The notes beneath the pieces are model-generated. The model had not been told where the DNA came from, searched no databases, and saw nothing but the letters and a program-made list of their open reading frames with translations. A stretch of 64,000 nucleotides of DNA, taken from the NCBI GenBank assembly GCA_016293845.1, contig JAEDDH010000012.1:39495-103494 (forward strand), written 5' to 3'. The position numbers and the translations under genes were made by a program. This document shows, in pieces, positions 43,060-51,867 of this stretch (position 1 is the stretch's first letter; each line of letters begins with the position of its first letter). Source of the DNA: Bacteroidales bacterium (GTDB lineage Bacteria > Bacteroidota > Bacteroidia > Bacteroidales > UBA3824).

Positions 43060-45092
43060 TTGAGTAAGTTTTTAGACTGCGACAATCCCGCTTTTTGATA
43101 TGGTATGTAAAAGGTGAAAGTAGAGCCTGCGTTTATGGTAGATTGCACTTCGATTCTTCCTCCCATCTGTTTTACAAGTTCGTTGGCAATCGACAATCCA
43201 AGGCCGTTACCTCCATATTGCCGAGCCGCCCCTTCGTCGCCCTGACGAAAACGTTCGAAAATGACACCTATTTTTTCTTTGGCAATACCTATGCCAGTAT
43301 CGCTAATAAAGCAAGCAATTTGCGATGGAGTGTCTTGAGTTTTTGGGGTGATGTAAGCGCCGACAATGATTTTACCTTGGTTGGTGAATGTTACGGCGTT
43401 GGTTATCAGTTTTTTGAAAATCTGGCTTATGCACATCGAATCGGTAAACACAAGGCTTTCGAGGTTGTCGGTGGGTTTGCTTTTTTCTGGGATGATGTCT
43501 TTGCCCGATTCGCTGATAAGCTGCTGCAGAAACAGTGCGGATTCTTCAACAATGCTGTTGATACTGCACATTTCGTGGCGGAGCTTTTTCTGCCCGGTTT
43601 CGATCATCGAAAGTTCTACAATGTCGTCGATTATGGCGAGGAGTTTTTTGCAGTTGGTGTTGATAAGGTTGAGATAGTCTTTGTGCTTGTCGGCAGCCAT
43701 TCCGCTCTGAATCATTTGCACAAAACCTGTGATAATGTTGACAGGGGTGCGCGTTTCGTGAGCAATATTGGCTAAGAATACCGATTTGAGCCTGTTAGAT
43801 TCTTCGGCTTTCTTTTTCTGACCCAGCAGTTCGGTTTGGTAGTGCTTGATTTCGGTGATGTCGTAAGCAATGATTTGAATCACCTTTTCGCCAAAGAAAT
43901 CGTTGATAGGCTGCATTGTACTCATATACCATCGTTCTTCGCCTTTAACAGTGATGCAGGTTTTGCGAGTTTTCGTAATGCCTGTTTTAGAAATTTCACG
44001 GATAAGGTTGAGGTCGATAAGCTGAGTGGCAGGTATATTGTCGTTTGGCGAAATGTGTTTTTCGTCTTCTTCAAAAAGTTTTACCGCGGTGCTGTTGAGC
44101 ATAATGATGTTGCCTTCGGTGTCTACCACGATGATAGGCTGGCGAATACCGTTGAAGAGAGTTTTGTATCGGGTTTCGCTTTCAGCAAGTTCGCGGCGGG
44201 CTTTGATCATTCGGTCGATATCTTGCATAACGCCGAGGATACCTGCAAATTCGCCATCGGAGTTTTTGATAAGGGTTTTGTTAACGATAAACTCCCTAAC
44301 AGTGCCGTCGGCGCATTTGATAGGTCCTTGATATATCTGTATGCCTTTGTCTTTGATAAACTGAATATCTTTTTCTTGATAAAAATCGGCGTATTCTTTT
44401 GGGAAGAAGTTTTCGAGCTGGAGAGCGGTTTTGCCAATGATAGTATCGGGCGACACTCCGAGCACGTTGGTGGCGTAGTTCTTGTTGCACAAGGTGTATC
44501 TACCTTCCATATCTTTGCAGAATACGGGGGTGGGCAGAGCGTCGAGCATGGTTTGAGTAAGGCTGAGTCGCTGTCGTATCTGGCTTTCGGCTTCAACGTG
44601 GAGCTTTGTGTTTTGAAAAGTGGCTATAAATGAGCCGGGTTTGGTGGTAAAAGCCGAAACTTCGTAAGAGTTTTTTCGATCGTTGATAGTGCCCGAATAT
44701 TGGTTTGCAGATTCGTTTACCTTAGCCAAAAAAGGCATCCAAGTATCAGGAGTGAGGGTTTTGATTTGCGAAGCTTTACGCCCGATAATGGATTCTGGAG
44801 ACATTTGGGCAAAAAATGCAAAACTTGGGTTTATCTTGGTGTAGATAAAATCAACAGGCTGGTTGTTTTCAAAAATAATGTCGCCAGCAAATGTGGCAGC
44901 CAAAGAGTTGTCGAAAAGTTTTGCGTTAAGATTATCGGCATAGCGAAGTTGATCGGAGAGGTCGGATTCAAGGTTGTTGAATTTGCCGTATTCTCCAAAA
45001 ATAAGATACCGCCGAAGAATAGTCCTCAGTGTATCGTTTTCTTCTTTAAGACGGTTGTACTCAGATATGTCGATATTCTCGTTTTTGACCAT
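43056..45092 (-). CDS. PAS-domain sensor histidine kinase
   Basis: Cytoplasmic kinase of 678 residues with an N-terminal coiled coil, three PAS-type domains (about 60-165, 178-295, 305-420) and an intact catalytic core. The phospho-acceptor His445 is in ANIAHETRTPVN, the N box in ITNAVTF, DTGIG near 599, and the lid box GGNGLGLSIANELVKQMGG. No membrane helix is seen, so it should sense an internal cue. The ATG at 45092 (MVKNENIDISEYN) is chosen because the -7 element at 45131-45124 lies inside the longer frame. No response regulator gene is in the window. Confidence 0.9.
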   Translation of the reverse strand: MVKNENIDISEYNRLKEENDTLRTILRRYLIFGEYGKFNNLESDLSDQLRYADNLNAKLFDNSLAATFAGDIIFENNQPVDFIYTKINPSFAFFAQMSPESIIGRKASQIKTLTPDTWMPFLAKVNESANQYSGTINDRKNSYEVSAFTTKPGSFIATFQNTKLHVEAESQIRQRLSLTQTMLDALPTPVFCKDMEGRYTLCNKNYATNVLGVSPDTIIGKTALQLENFFPKEYADFYQEKDIQFIKDKGIQIYQGPIKCADGTVREFIVNKTLIKNSDGEFAGILGVMQDIDRMIKARRELAESETRYKTLFNGIRQPIIVVDTEGNIIMLNSTAVKLFEEDEKHISPNDNIPATQLIDLNLIREISKTGITKTRKTCITVKGEERWYMSTMQPINDFFGEKVIQIIAYDITEIKHYQTELLGQKKKAEESNRLKSVFLANIAHETRTPVNIITGFVQMIQSGMAADKHKDYLNLINTNCKKLLAIIDDIVELSMIETGQKKLRHEMCSINSIVEESALFLQQLISESGKDIIPEKSKPTDNLESLVFTDSMCISQIFKKLITNAVTFTNQGKIIVGAYITPKTQDTPSQIACFISDTGIGIAKEKIGVIFERFRQGDEGAARQYGGNGLGLSIANELVKQMGGRIEVQSTINAGSTFTFYIPYQKAGLSQSKNLLK

Positions 45093-45123
45093 TTGCTGCG
45101 ATGGGCTGTAAAGTTTCAAACAA

Positions 45124-45131
45124 CAAAGATA
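45124..45131 (-). promoter_or_regulatory. -7 element for the PAS kinase gene
   Basis: TATCTTTG on the minus strand, 32 bases before the ATG, immediately after the siaC terminator. Confidence 0.6.
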
Positions 45132-45147
45132 AAACTTTTTTATAAAA

Positions 45148-45179
45148 AATAAAGCCGCACAAAAATAATTTTGTGCGGC
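45148..45179 (-). terminator. Intrinsic terminator after siaC
   Basis: GCCGCACAAAA (45154-45164) and TTTTGTGCGGC (45169-45179) pair perfectly around ATAA, and the leftward strand continues with T-rich DNA. It separates the siaB-siaC unit from the two kinase genes. Confidence 0.85.
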
Positions 45180-45214
45180 GTATGCCGGACAACAAAAAGT
45201 ATTTGTTGACAATG

Positions 45215-45589
45215 TTATTCAATTTCAACGAGTTCGAAAGGCACGCTGACGAGTTTTTTGTAACGAGTGCCGAGTGCTTTCATATCTTCGTCGATAGATT
45301 CGTAGTACCATCTAACTTTAACGTCGCTTTTTTCAGCCACTTTTTGCAATTGGAGAATCACCTGAATTACCTGTTTGCTCGAAGCTGTGTTTACATATTC
45401 GAGGTCGAAATCAAACACAGTTTGCACGTTAGGTCTTTCGGCGTATTCTTTGATCCATTCGAGTACGGGCTTGTAAAAATCGAGCGCGTTTTCGGGTACA
45501 GAAATTTTAGAAATCTTGAATATGTTTTGCTCGGGATCTAAGATGATTTCCGGAGTGTCTTCTGTTTCTTCGATGATTAATTTTTCCAT
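45215..45589 (-). CDS. siaC: SiaC family regulatory phosphoprotein (DUF1987)
   Basis: Small protein of 124 residues matching the SiaC family. It opens with LIIEETEDTPEIILD, a typical beta start, and carries DLEYVNTASSKQV with a threonine at position 68, the position recalled as phosphorylated in Pseudomonas SiaC. There it is switched by the SiaB kinase and SiaA phosphatase and activates a diguanylate cyclase. No cyclase or PP2C phosphatase is encoded in this window, so the output must differ or lie elsewhere. The gene is 16 bases behind the SiaB-like kinase gene. Confidence 0.85.
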   Translation of the reverse strand: MEKLIIEETEDTPEIILDPEQNIFKISKISVPENALDFYKPVLEWIKEYAERPNVQTVFDFDLEYVNTASSKQVIQVILQLQKVAEKSDVKVRWYYESIDEDMKALGTRYKKLVSVPFELVEIE

Positions 45590-45605
45590 TTTGCTTAAAG
45601 TGTTG

Positions 45606-46766
45606 TTAATTCTTAATTGTTACCGCTGTCTGTAATATATAGAATTGCTGGTCGTCGTTGATATTCATAAACCGATATTTGAGCGGACGATCGCTCTTGA
45701 TTCTTAGGTCAGAAAATCCAAGACCTGTTTTCTTTGCGTCGGCTGTGTCAAAGTCGAGGAGTATGTCGTCGTAGTAGTCGCTGAGTTCGTCTTTTGACAT
45801 TCCGTTAACAAATTCGAGACGTTCGGCGATTACGTCTTTAGCTTCGTTTTTGATTATATTGCCCGAGGTAAGCATGATTTCTTTTCCGGTTTGTCCCATA
45901 AAGAATACGCCCGACACGCCTGCCGATGTGCTATCGCGACGGTTGCCGTGTTTGATGATGTTTTGGAGCATCTCTACCATCACGTTTGAAACTTTGATGG
46001 TGGTGAGAGGCATATTCATGCGACCTTTGATGATGGCAAGCAGGCTCAAAAGGTTTTCTTGATTGAAGAAACCGTTGAAATACAACAAGAGGTTTTCGTT
46101 GTTCATCTGCTTGTGAAGCTGTTTGACGCTGTTGAGAGAGCTGTGACCCTTGGTGGGCTGACCTTCGGTATCGTTGGCACCGTAGTTTTTGTCGTTGGGA
46201 ATGAGTGTTTGCAAATAAAAATAGGTGTACTCATCGTCTAACTGCTCAAAACTATATAAAAGCTTGTTGCCCGATTTGCGGCTCATCTCTATAAGTCCGA
46301 GCCCTGCGCCGCCTTTGTCGCTCATGCTGCCGGTTGTGAGCATTTCGCGGTGAAACTTTTTGAGTTCGTCGGGGGTGAGGCTATTGATGGTGTCGAGTTT
46401 TTCTTTTAGTGCGGGAATGTTTTCGTTTGCTACAATATTGCCAGTGGAAATGTAGTAACGCTCACCGTTTTTCTGGATGGCAAATATACCCGGGTATTTT
46501 TCGGTGTTGAGGTTTGCTATCTCATCTTGATGTCGGGTAATGTTTTGCAATCCTTCTACCATGATGTAGTAGATTCGTTTTTGCAAAGTCTGCTGCGAAG
46601 TTACCTTTGAAATGTTGGTATCGGCGAGAAATAATATCTTTTTAGTGATATTGTGAGAGAAATATCCGCGGTATACGTATTCAAAGTCGTCGTTAGATAT
46701 CCTTTGAAATAGTGGATATGCGATGTCGAATAATTTTGAACCGAACTCAGTTGTCATAGGCTTCAA
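45606..46766 (-). CDS. siaB: Double-domain SiaB-like protein kinase (DUF6272 x2)
   Basis: Protein of 386 residues built of two similar halves (about 1-190 and 212-384), each the size of one SiaB kinase. Parallel motifs: VEGLQNITRH (Asn75) and VEMLQNIIKH (Asn269), the ATP N box; ISTGNIVANE and LTSGNIIKNE; GGAGLGLIEMSRKS (152-164) and KKTGLGFSDLRIKS (345-358), the glycine lid. Both ATP sites look usable. Such GHKL-type kinases phosphorylate SiaC on threonine. It follows ftsZ by 79 bases with no terminator between, so it may be read from the dcw transcript. Start could also be the ATG three codons on. Confidence 0.85.
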   Translation of the reverse strand: MKPMTTEFGSKLFDIAYPLFQRISNDDFEYVYRGYFSHNITKKILFLADTNISKVTSQQTLQKRIYYIMVEGLQNITRHQDEIANLNTEKYPGIFAIQKNGERYYISTGNIVANENIPALKEKLDTINSLTPDELKKFHREMLTTGSMSDKGGAGLGLIEMSRKSGNKLLYSFEQLDDEYTYFYLQTLIPNDKNYGANDTEGQPTKGHSSLNSVKQLHKQMNNENLLLYFNGFFNQENLLSLLAIIKGRMNMPLTTIKVSNVMVEMLQNIIKHGNRRDSTSAGVSGVFFMGQTGKEIMLTSGNIIKNEAKDVIAERLEFVNGMSKDELSDYYDDILLDFDTADAKKTGLGFSDLRIKSDRPLKYRFMNINDDQQFYILQTAVTIKN

Positions 46767-46845
46767 TTGTTATGTTTGTTTTATCGCTTTTCAGTGCAAT
46801 AAAAGTGCCATGATTGTTTGTTTTGTTACTTATTTTTGTGTTAAT

Positions 46846-48234
46846 CTATTCTTCGGTCAATGGATACCTTTTGGCATCTTTGGGTATATCAAACGATAAT
46901 TTGATGCCCTTACGTTCAAAAGCTGGTTTGTTTTCAATCTCTTCTATGTTTGGTATTTCAGCAAAGTTGAGCATTTGAAATTTGCTTTGGATAACGGCTT
47001 CGGATATGGTTTCAGATTCTTCGGCAGGTTCGTCGTCGTCGGTGAAATCGCTTGGAGAATCATCTCCGCCAAGATCTATAGTATCGCCCACTTCATGAGT
47101 TATTTCTTCTTTTTGAACCTCGGGTTCGGTTTTCTTCTCTTCGGGTTCGGGAGTAGAAACTTCCTTTCCTTCTGGTTTGGGTTCTGGTTTGGGTTCTGGT
47201 TTTGGCTCAGGTTTGGGAGTAGCCGGACGCTCGTAGGGATTCAAGATTTCTTGCTTGTTAAATCCTGTGGCAATTAGCGTTACACAAATTTTGTTGCCAA
47301 TATTGTCGTCGTTTGTTTGACCCCAGATAAGGTTGGCTTTTTCGCCGGCAGCTTCTTGAACGTGTTCGTTGATAAGTCCTACTTCTTCGAGCGTGGTGGG
47401 ATGTTCTGCCGAAGAGATAATGTTTACGAGCAAGTCTTTAGCGCCGCGAATGTCGTTGTTGTTGAGCAATGGCGAATTGAGCGCACTCTTGATAGCGTTG
47501 ATAGCACGGTCTTCACCTTCTGCCTCACCTCTACCCATAAGAGCTACACCGCTGTCTTTCATTACCGCTTGCACATCGGCAAAGTCGACGTTGATTTCGC
47601 CCGGAACTGTGATGATTTCGGCAATACCTTTGGCAGCCATCGTTAATATATCATCGGCTTTAGAAAATGCTTGACGTGCAGGCATGTTTCCAAACATCTC
47701 GCGAATTTTTTCATTGTCGATAACAAGCATTGCATCAACACCTTGCGATAATTGTTCCAAGCCGGTGAGAGCCTGTTTTACACGCTTAGGACCTTCGTAT
47801 CTAAATGGTATTGTAACAATAGCAACTGTAAGGATGCCCATATCTTTGGCAGTTTTGGCAATAACGGGAGCTGCTCCTGTGCCTGTTCCGCCACCCATTC
47901 CGGCTGTTACAAAAAGCATTTTGGTGCCGGTGTCGAGAGCCGATTTGATGTTGTCGATGCTTTCGATAGCAGCTTGTTTGCCGTTTTCAGGGTTGTTGCC
48001 TGCTCCAAGACCTTCGGTTAAGGTTTCGCCAAGGGCTACTTTTACAGGAATTGGGCTTGCTTGAAGTGCCTGTTGGTCGGTGTTGGCTATAATAAAGTCA
48101 ACATCGTGGATGCCGTAGTTGTACATGTAACTTGCTGCGTTGCCACCGCCGCCGCCTACGCCTATCACCTTTATTATATTATTCTTGGTTTCGGCTTCGA
48201 ATCCAAGCAAATCTTCATCTATTTCTGGAGTCAT
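46846..48234 (-). CDS. ftsZ: Cell division protein FtsZ
   Basis: Tubulin-like GTPase of 462 residues that forms the Z ring. The nucleotide sites are complete: GVGGGGGNAASYM near the start and GMGGGTGTGAAPVIA (Gly114-Gly120), with NVDFADV later. After the globular part (about residue 320) comes a long acidic linker with four KPEP units, and a conserved-end peptide (LSFDIPKDAKRYPLTEE) for binding FtsA. Last dcw gene; 35 bases after ftsA. Confidence 0.98.
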   Translation of the reverse strand: MTPEIDEDLLGFEAETKNNIIKVIGVGGGGGNAASYMYNYGIHDVDFIIANTDQQALQASPIPVKVALGETLTEGLGAGNNPENGKQAAIESIDNIKSALDTGTKMLFVTAGMGGGTGTGAAPVIAKTAKDMGILTVAIVTIPFRYEGPKRVKQALTGLEQLSQGVDAMLVIDNEKIREMFGNMPARQAFSKADDILTMAAKGIAEIITVPGEINVDFADVQAVMKDSGVALMGRGEAEGEDRAINAIKSALNSPLLNNNDIRGAKDLLVNIISSAEHPTTLEEVGLINEHVQEAAGEKANLIWGQTNDDNIGNKICVTLIATGFNKQEILNPYERPATPKPEPKPEPKPEPKPEGKEVSTPEPEEKKTEPEVQKEEITHEVGDTIDLGGDDSPSDFTDDDEPAEESETISEAVIQSKFQMLNFAEIPNIEEIENKPAFERKGIKLSFDIPKDAKRYPLTEE

Positions 48235-48269
48235 TTTGTTTTCCTTATTAAGTTATGGTTTGTAGTTAG

Positions 48270-49613
48270 TTACATTTTGCTGTCGTTGGGTTCGGAGAAG
48301 ATCTTGCTGGCTATTTTTTGGAGAAATCCGCCAAATCCACCTCCCTGTTTGCTGTTGCCTTTATCTTTATTTTTGTCGTCTTTGGCTTTGCTGTTTTTGT
48401 CTTGGTTGTTGGGCTGAGAAGATTGTTGTTGTTGACCTGCAGCAGCTGCTCTTTCTTGCTTATTGCGTTGACGCTCGATGCGGTCTTCGGTGTCTTGACA
48501 GCCTTTGATAATAAGACCAACAGCCGATGCATAACTTTCTGTGGCAAATTCCTGTTTGTTGATCATAGGAATACCGATGCGTGTTTCGATAGCAAGACGG
48601 AATTTGGTTAACTGTAATAAACTCTTTAACTTAGTGGTTCCACCGGTGAGAACAAGACCTGCACCGAGCGAAGTATCGCTGCGAACATTATCGATTGCGT
48701 ATGCAATGCCGCCGAGAATTTCTTCTACGCGGGCGTTAATGATTGCAGCAATGGTAGTAAATGGAATTTCTTTGGTTTTTCCGTTTACACCTTTTATAGA
48801 AACAGCCTTTTTTTTAAAGTCTTTTTGCGAAAGAGCTGCACCGTATTGAATTTTAATTTGTTCGGCGTGACGTTCAAGAATGCCACAGCCTTTTTTGATA
48901 TCGTTGGTGATAGCTTTTCCGCCGAGGGGCACAACTCCAGTGTAGCGCAGTATGTTGTCTTGAAATACTGCTATGTCGGTAGTTCCTGCGCCAATGTCGG
49001 CTAAGATAACGCCAATTTCTTTTTCGTCTGTGGAAAGAACAGCCTCTGCCGAAGCAAGCGGTTCAAGAAATAGTCTAATAATTCTTAATCCAGCTAACTC
49101 AACAGCTTGATAGATGTTTTTTACCGCCTTTTCTTTGCCTTTAACTATATAGAATGTACCTTCGAGCTTGCGACCGTTGTATCCTTTGGGGTTAATGCCA
49201 ACCGACACATTATCAACCGCATAATCTTGAGCGATTACGTGGATGATGTTTTCGCCTTGACCAGCCGAAATTTTGTTGATTTCGTCGGTAAGCTGAAGAA
49301 TGTCATCGTCGTTGATGATGTCGTTAATAACCTTAGAATGGGTTACAACTTCGCTGCTGATGTTGCGACCGTCGATTCCCACATAGACGTATGTGATTGT
49401 TTTTGCAAGGTTTTTTTGGCATTTTTGGATAGCCTCTTTAATAGATTGACTTGCAAGCATAATGTTTTGCACAGTGCCACGGATTACTCCTTTGGTTTCG
49501 GCTTCGCCGATAGAGAGTATCTGTATTTTTCCCTGTTCGTCTTTGGTGCCGGCTATGGCTACCGTTTTCGACGTGCCAATGTCGATAGCTGCAATAATTT
49601 GGTTACACGGCAT
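48270..49613 (-). CDS. ftsA: Cell division protein FtsA
   Basis: Actin-fold protein of 447 residues that tethers FtsZ to the membrane. Seen are the opening AAIDIGTSKTVAI, the phosphate loop ADIGAGTTDIAVFQ, and VLTGGTTKLKSL. A Gln/Lys/Asn-rich linker (about 385-425) leads to a C-terminal amphipathic helix (GGFGGFLQKIASKIF), the membrane anchor. Confidence 0.97.
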   Translation of the reverse strand: MPCNQIIAAIDIGTSKTVAIAGTKDEQGKIQILSIGEAETKGVIRGTVQNIMLASQSIKEAIQKCQKNLAKTITYVYVGIDGRNISSEVVTHSKVINDIINDDDILQLTDEINKISAGQGENIIHVIAQDYAVDNVSVGINPKGYNGRKLEGTFYIVKGKEKAVKNIYQAVELAGLRIIRLFLEPLASAEAVLSTDEKEIGVILADIGAGTTDIAVFQDNILRYTGVVPLGGKAITNDIKKGCGILERHAEQIKIQYGAALSQKDFKKKAVSIKGVNGKTKEIPFTTIAAIINARVEEILGGIAYAIDNVRSDTSLGAGLVLTGGTTKLKSLLQLTKFRLAIETRIGIPMINKQEFATESYASAVGLIIKGCQDTEDRIERQRNKQERAAAAGQQQQSSQPNNQDKNSKAKDDKNKDKGNSKQGGGFGGFLQKIASKIFSEPNDSKM

Positions 49614-49656
49614 AGCTTTAATATTAGTTTCTATTATTAGTTATTTTTCCTTGTTA

Positions 49657-50448
49657 TTAATTTTCGCTGCAAACGATTTGTCCTTTGTATTTAACACTTA
49701 TGGTTTGATACTTGCTCCAACCTAATTTTTTTAGGCCGTTGGTAAAAAAGGCTTTGAGATAGTAGAGCTTTTCATCATAATTGTCGATGGTGCCGAGTTT
49801 TAATATTTTGGGGCCCACAAGCGGTACTAATTCGTATTCGTTGGCATCGGTTACATATATTTGTTCTATTTGATCTTTCCAAAATTCATCTTGTCTAATC
49901 AATCTTGCAAGCCTAAAAATATCGGCTTCTTTTGATGTTTTGATGTTTTCGTTGTAGATGTTGTAAGTTTTGTGTTTAGTAAAATCGTATTTGTCGTTGA
50001 TGTATCCGTTGGCTACCAACACGTTTGGTGCATTGGCTTTGGTGCTCGATGGAAAAATTGTGCCTTCTTCGTCGATGTAAAAACTTTTGTTGGTGTTGGT
50101 GATAATTTCTACTATCGGATGTCGTTGGGTGATATCCACTTTAAGACGCCCATTTATAGTTTTGTAAATGTCGACTTGGTGTATGTAAGGCTGCTGTTTG
50201 AGATACGTTTCCATCTCGTTGAGGTTGATTTCGTTGAGCCTTTGACCAAGTATGTGCGGGTTGTCTTTGTGGATAATGGGGAGCACCTCGTAGCGGTCGA
50301 TGAAGTTGATTTCTGTAGAATCGTTGATATAGATATCAATAAACTTGCACAAAGTGTCGTTATATTTAGAAGATGAGTATATTATGGCAATAGCAAATAT
50401 TACCGCTCCTACTACAATTCCGATATTTTTTATTGTACCCTTGCTCAC
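49657..50448 (-). CDS. ftsQ: Cell division protein FtsQ
   Basis: Bitopic protein of 263 residues: one N-terminal membrane helix (about 8-25), a short POTRA-like part (ILGQRLNEINLNEMETYLKQQPYIHQVDIYKTINGRLKVDITQRHPI) and the FtsQ beta domain. It joins FtsL and FtsB-type partners in the divisome. Sequence is divergent, as usual in the phylum; position between murC and ftsA supports the call. Confidence 0.9.
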   Translation of the reverse strand: MSKGTIKNIGIVVGAVIFAIAIIYSSSKYNDTLCKFIDIYINDSTEINFIDRYEVLPIIHKDNPHILGQRLNEINLNEMETYLKQQPYIHQVDIYKTINGRLKVDITQRHPIVEIITNTNKSFYIDEEGTIFPSSTKANAPNVLVANGYINDKYDFTKHKTYNIYNENIKTSKEADIFRLARLIRQDEFWKDQIEQIYVTDANEYELVPLVGPKILKLGTIDNYDEKLYYLKAFFTNGLKKLGWSKYQTISVKYKGQIVCSEN

Positions 50449-50460
50449 GTTTGTGGTCGT

Positions 50461-51867
50461 TTAAATGTTTGAAAATGCCTCTGTTAGGGGTTTTACGATT
50501 TTATCGATATTTCCCGCGCCCAAAGTTAATAATAATTTTATATTATTTTGTCGTATGTGGTTAATTATTTGTGGAATTTCGTTTAAAATTTTAACGTTTT
50601 TGTTTTTCATCAATCCAGCAATCATCTCGGATGTTACTCCTTCGATTGGTTTTTCGCGTGCAGGATATATGTCCATAAGGATTACTTCGTCCAATAAATC
50701 AAGACTTTGCGCAAATCCTTGGGCAAAATCACGAGTGCGAGTGTAGAGGTGCGGCTGAAAAATTCCGAGTGTTTTTCTTCCCGGATATAGTTGCTTTGCC
50801 GATGTGATGGTGGCCTCTAATTCGAGGGGATGATGTGCGTAATCGTCGATGTATACCATTTCGGGTGTGTCAACATGTATATCCATGCGGCGCAATACGC
50901 CTTTGAATGTGGCAATTCCGTTTTTGATACCCGAAAGTTTTATATCCATATTTTGGCACACAGCAATGCAAGCCATTGTGTTTTCGATATTTACCATGCC
51001 TTTTGCACCAATTGTGATGTCTTTGATTACTCCAGATGGAGTGTTAGCGTCAATGGTGTAGGTGCCGTTTTCTAAGCGGATGTTTTGCGCGTAGTAATCA
51101 GCAGAGGTGTCGGTGTCGGAATATGTGATTTTGCGTATTCCGGCGGTATCTATCAGGCTATCTATCTTTTTGTTAACTACTACAAAACCGTTGCGGTGTG
51201 TAGATTGTGCAAATGTGTTGAAAGCTTTGATAATTTCGTCGCGAGTTTTGTAAATGTCTAAGTGATCGGCATCTACGTATGTTATGACGGTTGCAAACGG
51301 GTTTATCCAAAGGAACGAACGGTCGTATTCGTCGGCTTCGGCTACAAGCAGAGTGTCGTGGTTGGTGAAGCTTTCTTTTTGGGTGGGTAGCATAAGGTTG
51401 CTGCCAAGGTTTTTTGAAATACCGCCAAGGAAAGCAAATCCGTCGATACCTGCCTCTTTAAATATGTTTGCAATGGTGCACGAGTTGGTGGTTTTGCCAT
51501 GTGTACCCGAAACAGCAATAGTTTTGTATCCGTTGGCAATAATGCCGAGCACTTTGGCTCGTTTGAGCATAAGGTATTCGCCTTCGATAAAAAAGTTGTA
51601 GAGCTTGTTGTTTTTAGGAATGGCGGGTGTGAAAATCACCATAGTGCTGTTGATGTCGAGCACAAGCTTGTCGGGCACTTGCTCTGCATCGTCGGTGTAA
51701 GTGATTGATATGCCTTCGTTTTCTAATTGTTTGGTAAGTGGCGATTGAGTAAGGTCGTATCCATAGACTTCGAGCCCGCTCTGATTAAAATATCGAGCAA
51801 GCGCACTCATACCTATGCCGCCAATACCAAGCAGGTAGATGTATTTTATGTTTTCAAACTGGTTCAT
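50461..51867 (-). CDS. murC: UDP-N-acetylmuramate-alanine ligase MurC
   Basis: Mur ligase of 468 residues that adds L-Ala to UDP-MurNAc. It starts YIYLLGIGGIGMSALARYF, has the ATP loop AVSGTHGKTTN, the DADHLDIY region, and DDYAHHPLELEATI near the C-terminal domain. ATG at 51867 overlaps the stop of the upstream lipoprotein gene (TAATG). Confidence 0.97.
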   Translation of the reverse strand: MNQFENIKYIYLLGIGGIGMSALARYFNQSGLEVYGYDLTQSPLTKQLENEGISITYTDDAEQVPDKLVLDINSTMVIFTPAIPKNNKLYNFFIEGEYLMLKRAKVLGIIANGYKTIAVSGTHGKTTNSCTIANIFKEAGIDGFAFLGGISKNLGSNLMLPTQKESFTNHDTLLVAEADEYDRSFLWINPFATVITYVDADHLDIYKTRDEIIKAFNTFAQSTHRNGFVVVNKKIDSLIDTAGIRKITYSDTDTSADYYAQNIRLENGTYTIDANTPSGVIKDITIGAKGMVNIENTMACIAVCQNMDIKLSGIKNGIATFKGVLRRMDIHVDTPEMVYIDDYAHHPLELEATITSAKQLYPGRKTLGIFQPHLYTRTRDFAQGFAQSLDLLDEVILMDIYPAREKPIEGVTSEMIAGLMKNKNVKILNEIPQIINHIRQNNIKLLLTLGAGNIDKIVKPLTEAFSNI

